From the NCBI GenBank assembly GCA_942491415.1, contig CALOAD010000023.1, forward strand, positions 1-19,436: a stretch of 19,436 nt of DNA, written 5' to 3'. This stretch comes from CALOAD01 sp942491415 (GTDB lineage Bacteria > Cyanobacteriota > Vampirovibrionia > Gastranaerophilales > CALOAD01). Below are positions 8,447 to 16,783 of this stretch, in pieces. Position numbers and translations under genes: made by a program. The notes below the pieces were generated by a model. The model was not told the DNA's origin, searched no databases, and saw only the letters and a program-made list of their open reading frames with translations. Position 1 is the stretch's first letter. Every line of letters begins with the position of its first letter.

Positions 8447-8612
8447 TGCAATATCTATGCAAACTAATTCCGCCTGCTATAAACAGAAATACAAAAGATA
8501 TAAGAAACGATAACTGGGCATATTTAAACCAAAAATAAACTAAATGCCCAAACATTAAAAAAATTGCCGTTATCAATAACGGTCTTGTGATAAAATTTTT
8601 AATTGAAAACAT
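8430..8612 (-). CDS. Small two-helix membrane protein (hypothetical)
   Basis: The 60-aa product is mostly hydrophobic, with two predicted membrane segments (about residues 12-26, LLITAIFLMFGHLVYF, and 34-50, LSFLISFVFLFIAGGI) and a charged C-terminus (HRYCNKKEG). Its stop lies inside the shared terminator hairpin, which fits a convergent gene. A weak AGCAGG site precedes the ATG. No family is recognised. The gene could be spurious, because AT-rich DNA often yields such frames. Confidence 0.5.
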   Translation of the reverse strand: MFSIKNFITRPLLITAIFLMFGHLVYFWFKYAQLSFLISFVFLFIAGGISLHRYCNKKEG

Positions 8613-8779
8613 ATAAAAAAACCTGCTCTGATAATTCGGGGCTATATTTATGATTATGTGTGCAAGTTCAATGCTATGACACGCCTTCTAATTTCAACAT
8701 ATTCAATATAAATGATTTCAAAACCAATGTCAATACTTTTTTGAACCTGTATAGATTTTTATTTTATTGGAAGCGGGAA

Positions 8780-9082
8780 ATGCTTATAGTTACTAAAAAA
8801 ATTGATGAAATACTTTATAAAAAAAATTTATCACGCTATAAATTAAGTAAAATTATTAAATGCGATGAAAGCTATTTAAATCACGTTTTAAGGGGGGATA
8901 GACCTTTTTCTAAAAACATGATTCAAAAAAATTGCCCTTTTATTCTTGAAATAACGGAAGATGATTTTAAAAGCTGGATTTTAGCGGATAGATACCAAAA
9001 AGAAACCCTGAAACGTGCTATAAAACTAAAGCAGGAACATGCCGGACAAGATAAATTAATTTTTTCAGCTAAAATTGTATGA
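8780..9082 (+). CDS. Small Xre-like HTH regulator
   Basis: From the ATG at 8780 this is a 100-aa protein with an HTH-like fold: IDEILYKKNLSRYKLSKIIK, then SYLNHVLRGDRPFSK. A conserved-looking tail FKSWILADRYQKETLKRA follows. The frame stays open upstream to a GTG at 8660, but those 40 residues look non-coding, so 8780 is preferred even though its GCGGGAA site is close. A paralogue with the same motif order follows directly at 9087, making a tandem pair. The target is unknown; regulation of the neighbouring toxin or cargo genes is inference. Confidence 0.72.
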   Translation: MLIVTKKIDEILYKKNLSRYKLSKIIKCDESYLNHVLRGDRPFSKNMIQKNCPFILEITEDDFKSWILADRYQKETLKRAIKLKQEHAGQDKLIFSAKIV

Positions 9083-9086
9083 GCTT

Positions 9087-9301
9087 ATGAAAGAAAAAAC
9101 TAAACATAACCACTTTTTTTCAAAAGAAATAGGCTACAATCCGGACGTTTAGTCAGGGTGTATTGGGAAACAAAGCCTGTTTCTGACAAGTTAATGCAGA
9201 AATTATGCAATTTTTCAGGAATTTCAAAAGAAGAGATTACAAGCTGGATTGTTGCAGACAAGTACTCTTTCAAAGAATTACAAAATGGTATTAATAATTA
9301 G
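9087..9301 (+). pseudogene. Paralogue of the preceding HTH regulator, one frameshift
   Basis: After an N-terminus MKEKTKHNHFFSKEIGYNP the frame hits a stop. With one base added in the GG near 9143 it continues as GRLVRVYWETKPVSDKLMQK, then SGISKEEITSWIVADKYSFKEL, to a TAG at 9299-9301. The second half aligns without gaps to residues of the upstream gene (SKxI...SWI[L/V]AD[R/K]Y), so the two arose by tandem duplication. The stop overlaps the stop of the convergent small gene by three bases. Confidence 0.65.
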
Positions 9302-9472
9302 CTAAACTGATATTCGGTTGTAAAAGTACCGTCAGGAAGCGCATAAACGATTTTATTTCCAATTTCATGACATTAGGCAATCTTTTTTGTCTATTTTCTT
9401 CCTGAGCTTTTTAACTGCTCTGTTACCAATTCTGGTTATATCGTCAATTAATTTATATGTTTTATTATTCAT
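9298..9472 (-). pseudogene. Small protein paired with zeta-like toxin (possible antitoxin), two frameshifts
   Basis: With two single-base corrections in A runs the gene reads as 58 aa: MNNKTYKLIDDITRIGNRAV, then KKAQEENRQKRLPNVMKIGN, then a C-terminus KIVYALPDGTFTTEYQFS. From memory, proteins of this type occur beside zeta-like ATPase genes in several anaerobes, which suggests an antitoxin or accessory role. Its ATG (9472) lies within the end of the toxin gene (ATGAATAA overlap), so translation is coupled. This gene is easy to miss because each frame fragment is very short. Confidence 0.62.
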
Positions 9473-10038
9473 CGTTTATATTCTCCATAAACAAATTATA
9501 AAGTTCTTCATTCAAGATTTCAACCGTTTCATCACTCACCTTTCGTTACAAGGCTATGGCGGTAAAGCCCATTATAAAAAACAGTCCATTCATCAACTAT
9601 ATTTCGGTATTTAAACCAAAAATTCTTTTTACTTCGGTAATATCTGCGAATTACGTCTTCATCAGGGACATGATGCCCGCCCATTCTTACTCTTACTTTT
9701 ATTCTATCAATGCAAGTATCTGGACTTTTCAGGAATGAATAAATTAAAGCAGTATTATATCCCTGATTTTTTGCCTGTTTAATTTTATTCACGAGGAAAT
9801 TTCCTGAAAGTGTGCTTTCTATGGCAAAAGATTTTTTTTGCAGAAGCATCGAATCAATCTTTTTTAAAACTTCTTTTCCTGCCTGAACTCTGACAGCTTG
9901 TAAGTCCTCGGGGTTGATTGTCCGTGCTATTTCATCAGCATTAAGAAAATCAAGCGAATATTCCTGCAATAACTCTTTTGCAAGTGTTGTTTTTCCGCTT
10001 CCGTTCGCTCCTGCTATTATAAAAAGTTGTTTAGTCAT
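9465..10038 (-). pseudogene. Zeta-toxin-like kinase (AAA_33), probable frameshift near 3' end
   Basis: The protein starts MTKQLFIIAGANGSGKTTLA with a Walker A motif at residues 10-17. NADEIA (about 33-38) supplies the putative catalytic Asp, followed by FAIESTLSG (about 71-79) and a substrate- or ATP-lid-like region KSPDTCIDRIKVRVRMGG. The open frame ends at 9532. A one-base shift there adds a family-like tail (VSDETVEILNEELYNLFMEN) ending at 9465, giving about 190 aa. Zeta toxins phosphorylate UDP-N-acetyl sugars. For stand-alone members of this class (COG4185-like) the substrate is not established. It overlaps a small putative antitoxin gene. The N-terminus has a damaged duplicate at 10549-10589. 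Confidence 0.8.
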
Positions 10039-10055
10039 TAATTTTATTTAATTCC

Positions 10056-10190
10056 TCAATAATTTATAATACAAGAAATAATATTATTTATTACAGACCG
10101 GTTGATTAATAATAAAATAGCTAAATATGTAATAAATCCCCACTTAAATAATATAGCTAAATCTTTTTCCTGTTCAGAAAAACTTTTCAT
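10056..10190 (-). CDS. 44-aa single-pass membrane protein coupled to the 2TM gene
   Basis: The ORF opens with ATG at 10190 overlapping the TGA of the 2TM gene (ATGA), a hallmark of translational coupling. It encodes a short charged head (MKSFSEQEKDLAILFKWG) and one hydrophobic segment of about 15-20 residues (FITYLAILLLINRSV), ending CIINY. It fills most of the gap before the zeta gene. No family is recognised. Size, coupling and topology suggest an accessory or immunity subunit of the membrane protein encoded just before it; that is inference. Confidence 0.68.
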   Translation of the reverse strand: MKSFSEQEKDLAILFKWGFITYLAILLLINRSVINNIISCIINY

Positions 10191-10531
10191 TTCCCCATTT
10201 TTTTATAAACTTCAATTTTTTTATATTGTTTATTATGAGTTTCTCTAATATTAAATTCATTTTCTAATTCTTTAACCGTTTCATATTTAATTTTTATAAG
10301 TTTTTTAAAATATTGAATTTGTTTTGCCAAATAGAACAAAGCCTGAATACCAATTATTAATAAAGGTAGAATATATAAATTATTTTCGTTTAATTTGGTT
10401 AAAAATGCAGTTATAGCAGTGAATAAAACACTTATAATAGTTATAAAAAATTTATTAAAAGCGTTTCTTCTATCTGTCACTTTTTCTGCAGCTTCAATTG
10501 CCAATCTATATTGTTCGTAATGTGATACCAT
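10187..10531 (-). CDS. SLATT/RipA-like two-TM membrane protein (candidate effector)
   Basis: This 114-aa protein has an N-terminal amphipathic region YEQYRLAIEAAEKVTDRRNA (about residues 5-24) leading into TM1 (FFITIISVLFTAITAFL, about 28-44), a short loop, TM2 (YILPLLIIGIQALFYLA, about 53-69) and a long charged cytosolic tail to 114. This layout, with the DRR-NA-F motif before TM1, matches small 2TM proteins of the SLATT or RipA type seen in defence islands. These are proposed to form pores or disrupt membranes when a linked nucleotide-sensing protein is triggered. It follows the DGQHR-nucleotide-domain gene by about 50 bases and is coupled to a 44-aa membrane gene. The family link is from pattern only. 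Confidence 0.8.
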   Translation of the reverse strand: MVSHYEQYRLAIEAAEKVTDRRNAFNKFFITIISVLFTAITAFLTKLNENNLYILPLLIIGIQALFYLAKQIQYFKKLIKIKYETVKELENEFNIRETHNKQYKKIEVYKKMGK

Positions 10532-10589
10532 ATTTTATTAATTCCTTTGCTCCCGCTATTATGAAAAGTTGTTTAGTATGATTAATCAT
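10506..10589 (-). pseudogene. Relic of a zeta-toxin 5' end
   Basis: Bases 10549-10577 match the first codons of the zeta-like gene (10007-10035) at 27 of 29 positions. A 27-codon frame opens with ATG at 10589, overlapping the stop of the DGQHR-fusion gene, and reads MINHTKQLFIIAGAKELIK before losing similarity. It ends at 10506 inside the 2TM gene. The relic marks a recombination or replacement junction between the two membrane-module genes. Confidence 0.7.
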
Positions 10590-12017
10590 TTTCTAATCCG
10601 TAATGAATTAATAATTTCTTTTTTATTTTTTGCTTAAATTCATCTATTTCAGTGTATAAAAGCTGATGATAACCTTGAATATTAAAATGTACCCTATATT
10701 CATCTTCTGCTTGTTTTTCTTGTTTTTCTTGTTTTTCCATTACTAACAAAAGATTTTTCTCCATACCCTTTGCAGAAATAAATCCCATAGCATAACCTAT
10801 TTCATGGTAAACATTAGGTCTTTGATAATTTAACGATGCAATAATATATCCGGCATTTTCAATAGATTCTATAATAGAATCATCAATAGGGTATGAATGA
10901 CTTTTATCAAGAGAATCTATTCTTATTGGACTAGGAAAATTAATTTCATTTTCTCTCGAAATTTCAGTTACAACCTCTTTAACTGCATGAAACATATTAT
11001 TACACTTAGATTTACCAAAAGGCATAGAAACAAAAATTTGTCTTGATTTTGCACTATAAATTTCATTAAATATTTTGATTAAATCTGATGAACTGATTTC
11101 TTCTTCTATTTCATCAATATTATTTCTCTTTTGCCCATTTATAAATAATTCAAATTTTTTATCTTTATCACAAAATTCATCTAAAAATTTGTAATAAATA
11201 GAGGCTATAAATAAACCTTTACTTAAATTTTTAAAGCAATTACTTTTGGCAAAAACTGAATATAAAGAGCCACATATATTATCAAATGTTATATTTTCTT
11301 TTGCACAATTTTTAAATAAAAAATCGCACAAGTTTAAAACCATAGTTCTATAGGAATTTTCAAACTTTTTAATTAACTGCTTACCATTAAAATTATTTTC
11401 TAATTCTTTACATAATTTTTTAGCAAGCAAATAGTTTTCCCCAAAATCCTTTCTATTTCATCATCTTTAAATGAATCTGTTTTATCTTCAGAAAATAAAA
11501 CTTTTAAATAATGTTCTTGATTTACTTGAACATTTTTAAAATTTATATTATTAAAAATAACTTTTTCTTGCCTATTACTTTCATCTTCTTTAGATAAAAA
11601 TAAAATACAGAAGGGTACTAATATAATCAATGTGGATGAGGATAAATCAGCTTCTAAACGATGGTTTCCATCTATACGGCTTAATTTGAAGATTTCTGTA
11701 TCAATAGTTATCTGGTATCGCTGTTTTGATTTAATGAATTTTAGCTCTAACCCTTCAATATTAAAGTTTTCTTCATCATTAATTTTTTTTATATATTCTA
11801 AATTAGGTAAAGTACATCCTAATATTATTTCCGGGAAAAATAAATATTGACCTAATTTATAAAACTCTTCAATTTCTTCTTTATGTTTTTCTATAATTCC
11901 TATTTGGTATTCTTTAGGCTCAGAAGCTTCTTTTAATTCTTCTAAATCCGCATAACCTCTAATGCAAGAATAGCCTTTTAATACGTTTCCTTTTATCCCT
12001 TCAAAAGTAACTTTCAT
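10582..12017 (-). pseudogene. DGQHR-domain protein fused to nucleotide-binding (NDT/SLOG/TIR-like) domain
   Basis: Two frames (12017 to about 11442, and about 11439-10582) are offset by one base at a four-C run, 11439-11442. Adding one base joins them into about 478 aa. The first has the DGQHR/DndB-like signature as LSRIDGNHRLEA (DGNHR at residues 116-120). A helical linker follows (LGENYLLAKKLCKELENNF onward). The C-terminal part begins RQIFVSMPFGKS, then IDSLDKS and RPNVYHEIGYAMG, the motif set of Rossmann-like NDT/SLOG/TIR-type domains; the usual Asp of the IIADL motif is Ser (IIASL) but the Glu after PNVYH is kept. A 3 x EKQ repeat sits near the end. No good start exists for the second part alone (only TTG), which supports fusion. 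It follows the specificity gene by three bases. Confidence 0.78.
10711..10737 (-). repeat. Triple 9-bp in-frame tandem repeat
   Basis: Three perfect copies of ttgtttttc encode EKQ-EKQ-EKQ near the C-terminus of the DGQHR-fusion protein. Copy-number change would lengthen or shorten a charged loop without a frameshift. Confidence 0.85.
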
Positions 12018-12020
12018 AAA

Positions 12021-13459
12021 TTAGGCTTCTCCTAAAATCATTTGTTCCACTTCTTTTTTAGCATTTTTAACAATTTCAACTGCTTCTTTTTTAAGTTGTT
12101 TAGCTTTGTTCATACGGTTTTTTACTTCATTAGCAATGTTTTCCTGAATTTTTATATCATCAGGTATTGGAATAGGTATATTTATAAACTCTTTCATTAT
12201 TAGATTTCTTATGCCATTAGTCTAGCTTTGCATATTTTTCTGTTACTTTTTTGTTGTAAAAAAGTCTTCAACACGCTATAAACATAAAAGCTGTTTACAA
12301 ATGAATCCAGGCGAATTTTTTGCAAGAAATTACTGAAACATAATTGCTCTTGTTCAAACAAGTCTTCTGTTAATATGGCAACCCTTCCAACTGGCTGGTT
12401 CTCGCTTCCTCTGATTTTTTCAATCAGAATATTCATTTGCATTAACGTTAAGGCTGTTAAGTTTGAGGTTGTTTATTAAACGATATTTTTTTCTACTGCC
12501 TTCAATATTTAAATTAAATTTATTGTCTATTTCTGTACCTCTAATAGCAAGGCATTTAGGTGGATTTTTCAGGAGGCTAATGCTTTTTCTTCATCTTCTC
12601 CCCATTCGCCTGAAACATTATGTTTTATTAATTTATACAGTTTTGTTGTTTTATATTTTTACCTTTTGGATTTTGCTCTATGGAATTAGAGTAAAAAGGC
12701 TGATATTTTAAAGGGTCAAAGCGGCTATTAAAAAGCTCCCTTGCTGTTGCTTTAAATATTTTTTAATTTGCTTTTCAGGCAGTTTAATTCCTAATTCCTC
12801 AAGGACATAATCATCAATAGAAGCTTAAAAGGTTTTCCGCTTCCTGTTCTTTTTGTTGTTTGATAATATAGGCATTATTCATTAATTCAACGATTTTATT
12901 TTGAATTTTAATTGGAGGTATAGGAATTTTTAAATCAACAAACTGCTCTGTATTTATACTTTGTACAGTAGTGCTTTGTTTTGTAATTAATGGAAACACA
13001 TATTTTTGAAAAATTTCAAAAATATATGAAATATATTCAGAATTAACACCGCTTATAAAAGTTAAGGCTTTTAAATCTTGATTGATTGTTAAAGGTACTT
13101 TATTAATCGATGTATTAAAATATCCTTGTAGCCCTCTAAATACTATTAATAAACTATTTTCAGGAATTAATTTCGTTGAGGATTCTTTTAGTGCCTCCTC
13201 TGTAATATGGTCTTCTGTATCATAAATAAAGTGTTTTTTAATATCTTTTGGAGATGCCCAGGGTATATTCCCTTTCCAATAATTTTGGTTACTTTTTGAA
13301 GGTGTTCCCCCTGAAACCGAACTTATACAAATATCTTTTATTGTTTTTAAAGTAAACTTAGTTTTGAAAGTGCTTTTCATAGATGCTAAAGCATAATTTG
13401 CATCCAATCTTTTTTTTATTTCGCCCCGATTTATCAGAAAAATTTTATTTCTGTCTAAA
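12021..13459 (-). pseudogene. Type I-like DNA specificity (HsdS) region with two TRDs, frameshifted
   Basis: The region encodes about 465 aa in several frames. TRD1 runs from TLKTIKDICISSVSGGTPSK to PIPPIKIQNKIVELM (about 13350-12880). A helical spacer follows (SIDDYVLEELGIKLPEKQIK, about 12825-12770). TRD2 has VSGEWGEDEEKALA (about 12590), CLAIRGTEIDNKF and GRVAILTEDL (about 12370), and ends with IPIPIPDDIKIQENIANEV plus a coiled coil closing ILGEA at 12021. Each TRD recognises one half of a bipartite target. At least five single-base indels break it. Upstream of 13407 the frame stays open (LDRNKIFLINRGEIKKRLDANY) with no ATG, and runs back to the 10-base A run at 13469-13478 where the methylase frame ends. 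The specificity part is therefore probably fused to the methylase. Confidence 0.82.
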
Positions 13460-15651
13460 TCAGGGCTTAAAAAAAAAATCAGGATTCTTTAAAAATTCTG
13501 TTAATTGTTCGACTATTTCAATTAAATCATTATTGTTTGTTATTTTTCCTGTTGCATCATATCCTATATCTTCAGCAATTGCCATAAATATTGGATAATC
13601 AGGCATTTCCAAATATTCAATATATTTTTCTTCCATTAATGACTTGATTTTATCAATTTCATTATTATAAAGGTTTTCCTGCTCTGTCTTCCAGTTTTTG
13701 TATTCGTCTGTTTTCTTGTATTCCTTGATTTCCGCATCAATTCTTTTCTTTTCTGCTCTTTTAAAGTCCTGCAATTCTTTTGAAGTGTATGAATTGCTTA
13801 GTGCATCAGCCTTGTTTATAAAATCTTCTTCAAGTTGTTGTATATGCACATCACCTTTTTTTATAACAGATTCTTTTTCCTTAATTTTATTAAGCAGCTG
13901 TTTTTCATAAGATTTATAAATTTTGTTTGCTGATTTTTCTTTAGAGGCTTTAATTATTGCTGTTTGTTCAGTGCTTAGCTTTTTCAGGAAAAGAACAGAA
14001 CTTTTTACTCCTGCCCCTGTTGCCATAAATGCAGTTTGTGGCATTGAAACAACCGCTAAAATCCTGTAATGTTCCTGTATCCATTCCCTTACATAGTCAA
14101 GAGAAGAGTTTGTAAGTATCCCATCCGGCAGAACTATCGCAAGAATTCCGTCATCTTTTAAAAACTTATATGCTCTTTCAAGAAATAAAACCTCTGTTGA
14201 TTGAGAATCTTTTGTGTCTTTTTCTTTTTCAGGGGCAACATTCTTTAATTTAGTATCAATCCAGTTAATGAATTTTTTACCTAATTCAAAATCTTCAAGG
14301 TATCTATGCTCACTAAATTTAACAGTTGATCCAAAAGGCGGATTTGTAATAATAAAATCAAAATTATTTTCTTTAAAATTTAAATTCCTTGTTTCATTTT
14401 GCATTTTATCCAGTGATTCTAAACCGTCATGACTAATAACGTTTGTATGTCCATCATCATGGATAATCATATTCATTTTGGCGGTTCTGGCTATTTGTTC
14501 ATTTATTTCAATACCGTATAAATTTTTTTCTGCAAAATCATGCCAGTAATTCCAATGGTCTTTACTTTCCCTATCTTCATAATATTCATCAGCTTGTTTT
14601 CTTACTTTATCAAGTGCATAAAGTAGGAATCCACCACTCCCACAACTTGTATCTAATACTTTATCAGTATGTTCAATAGGTAAAACATCGGCTATAAATT
14701 TTACAATGGGTCTTGGCGTAAAATATTGCCCGAATTCCCCCTAAAAAAACTACCCATAAAGGTTTCAAAAGCTTTGCCTTTGCTGTCTAAATCTGTTTCA
14801 CTAAGATTTAATTTTTGTAAATATCCAACGATTCTTTCAATTTCTGAAGGATTTAGCCTAATATCATCCTTAAAAACTTCGGGGTCTCTTTCTCTACCTT
14901 CAAGATAAATAGAATTAATCCTATTTGCTAATTTTTTCTTTTCTTCTTTCTTGTATATCTGAAAATGGTAAGGGACTCCTGCTTTTCTTGGTTTTTTTTC
15001 ATCCCATATTTTACAAAATACTAACTTATCCAGTTCATCAAAACTTTCGCTAGGATTTCTTTTTCCTCCTGCCCAAAAGGCATCATCAGCATTTTTAAAA
15101 ATATCTGTTAATTCTTTTTCGGAAACCGTCTCTAAATCAAAATCATCTGGACTATTTTTTGCAAAACGATAAGGCTTTGTTTCAGTTTGTCCATATTTAG
15201 GTATATTAGCTTCTTTATTTTCTTCTCTTTCAAGCGGTTTATCTTTTAAAACGCTATAATAGTGAGTCTTAATACCTGAAGAAATAACAACATATTCCGC
15301 CCCTAAACTAACAGCATTTCCAAAACCTTGTTCAATTGCTTGTTCAAGCTCTTTTTCAGAAACAAGACGACTTTTTAACTCAACAACAATATAAGGGCTT
15401 TTATGAGCTTTATCATTAAAAACAACAATGTCTGCTAAGTCAGAAGGTGTTCTTCTTGGTACTTTAACCTCTAAATCAATATATTCAGGTTTATAGCTAT
15501 ACTGTAAAATTAATCTTGCAAAGAAATCAGCTCTAACTTGTTCTTCTGGGTCTGAATATTTATATCTTTTTTTAGAGGGTATATTATAAGTAATATAATC
15601 ATTTTCAATAGTAAATAATTTATTTTCTATACCTTGTTTTATAAAATGCAT
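13460..15651 (-). pseudogene. Restriction nuclease-N6-adenine methyltransferase fusion, one frameshift
   Basis: The N-terminal part (15651-14742) holds an HSDR_N-like nuclease: YSDPEEQVRADFF, then LADIVVF and VVELKSR, giving the D...ExK pattern of PD-(D/E)XK enzymes at about residues 72-95. A helical part with FETFMGSFFRG leads into the methylase. One base is missing in the C run 14737-14741; corrected, the frame reads GEFGQYFTPRP, then motif I DTSCGSGGFL and motif IV NPPFG. A coiled-coil stretch follows and the frame ends at 13460. Length of R-M is about 730 aa. Joined with the specificity region the whole is about 1,210 aa, like single-chain type IIG/BcgI-like restriction enzymes. It starts four bases after the HrgA-like gene, behind AAGGAT. 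Confidence 0.86.
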
Positions 15652-15654
15652 AGT

Positions 15655-16580
15655 TTATCCTTTTATAATCAGTTTTTCAACATCTAAGATCTTGTCAAAC
15701 TCTTCTTCCCTAACTTCTTGTGTTTTTATGTCGTTTGTAATTCTTTTTATAAATTCTTTAAAATCTTTATTTAATTCAGAAATTTTATTTATTGTATCCC
15801 AATCAAGATTTTCTTTTTCTTCTAAAGCTTAAACAAATCCTGCAAGAATCAGGGTTTTCAATATCAAGTTGTATAACACCAACACCGTAAGCAGAAGATA
15901 ATCTTTTTAATTCGTCTCTAAATTCAGTTTCTTCCTCTAAAAAAGGAGCAACAATATAAGATTCATTAGCCCATGAAGAATTTGAAACAGCTTGAAAAAA
16001 ATATTCTCTTAGATTGGAAAAATTAAGTTCTTTTTTTAATTCAAAGGAAAAAAGTTTTATTGGAAGACTACCTATTTGAGAACTTAAACATAAGAGTTTC
16101 TGCCCCCCATTCATTAAAAGGGAAATAACAGCCTACCATATCAGGATGCATCCATATTGCATATTTATCATTTTTTTTAGATGTTAAATGATTTATTGTC
16201 TTTAAATAAGCTTTTAAATGAATTTTTTTTGCAAAATAGACTAAAATAGGGTGTAAGTCTTTTTCGTCAAAACTATAATTATCTGTAGTTTCTTTTTCTA
16301 ATTGTTCTTTAGTGATTTTTTCTATATTTATATTTTTAGAATCTTCCTTTAAAACAAATCTTACCGGTCTTTACTCCAACTTTTACAAAATAATGAGATG
16401 ATTTTTTTGAACTATGTAGTTGAGCAGTCAAAGAAGCCCAAGGGGTCTTACCCTCTGTAGTTAACTCTTTGTCATAACCTTTTTGTAGAGCAATTTTCAA
16501 CATTTCATTAGAAGATAAAGGCTTTTTTTCTTCTTTTTTTAGAACTTTTAAAGCTAAATTTAAATAAATATTTTTTCCAT
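15655..16580 (-). pseudogene. HrgA-like protein with HARE-HTH domain, frameshifted
   Basis: With single-base corrections (T run 16571-16576, near 16365, near 16100, near 15835) the region reads as about 310 aa. The N-terminus (LNLALKVLKKEEKKPLSSNE, then PWASLTAQLHSSKKSSHYFV) is a HARE-HTH domain. The middle has HPDMVGCYFPFNEWGAE. The C-terminal part has FSFELKKELNFSNLREYFFQ, AVSNSSWANESYIVAP and YGVGVIQL, matching the HrgA/COG2958 pattern, and ends LDVEKLIIKG. HARE-HTH modules are linked to modified-DNA recognition, and hrgA sits with restriction genes in Helicobacter and Campylobacter. It is the first gene of the cargo operon and likely acts with the restriction enzyme or in its control. Confidence 0.75.
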
Positions 16581-16683
16581 TTATTCAGCTCTCGCTTATT
16601 TGTGAATTTTATCATAAACCAATTAATTTAATAAAACTTACAAACTACAGGGATAAAAATGCAAAATTCGGCAAAATTTTCAA

Positions 16684-16709
16684 GTGTATATTTGGTGCAG
16701 GTTGGTGCA
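16684..16709. repeat. Putative right arm-type integrase site
   Basis: The sequence gtgtatatttggtgcaggt (16684-16702) matches 2950-2968 at 18 of 19 bases. TGGTGCA occurs at 16693-16699 and 16703-16709, one helical turn apart. It lies about 100 bp inside the attR core. Confidence 0.65.
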
Positions 16710-16754
16710 TTTTTTATGAATTTTGATTAATTTGAACAAATTCCGCAAGTTGCT

Positions 16755-16783
16755 ATTATAATTAATTCAGCTAATTTTATCAA
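16755..16783 (-). promoter_or_regulatory. Strong promoter of the cargo (defence) operon
   Basis: On the minus strand TTGATA (16783-16778) and consensus TATAAT (16760-16755) have a 17-base spacer. The transcript would start near 16748 and carry about 165 bases of leader, including the right arm-type site, before the HrgA-like gene. It lies between the arm site and attR, inside the island. Confidence 0.75.

Noticed and set aside
8660..8779. Upstream extension of the small HTH gene from a GTG start
   Set aside because: The added 40 residues are low-complexity and non-coding in appearance, and the HTH is complete from 8780.
12463..12711. Rightward 82-aa hydrophobic frame
   Set aside because: It is antisense to TRD2 of the specificity region, whose motifs (GEWGEDEEKA, CLAIRGTEID) are clear on the other strand.
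13383..14432. Several rightward Ser/Phe-rich frames opposite the methylase
   Set aside because: These are shadows of the strongly supported methylase and specificity reading.
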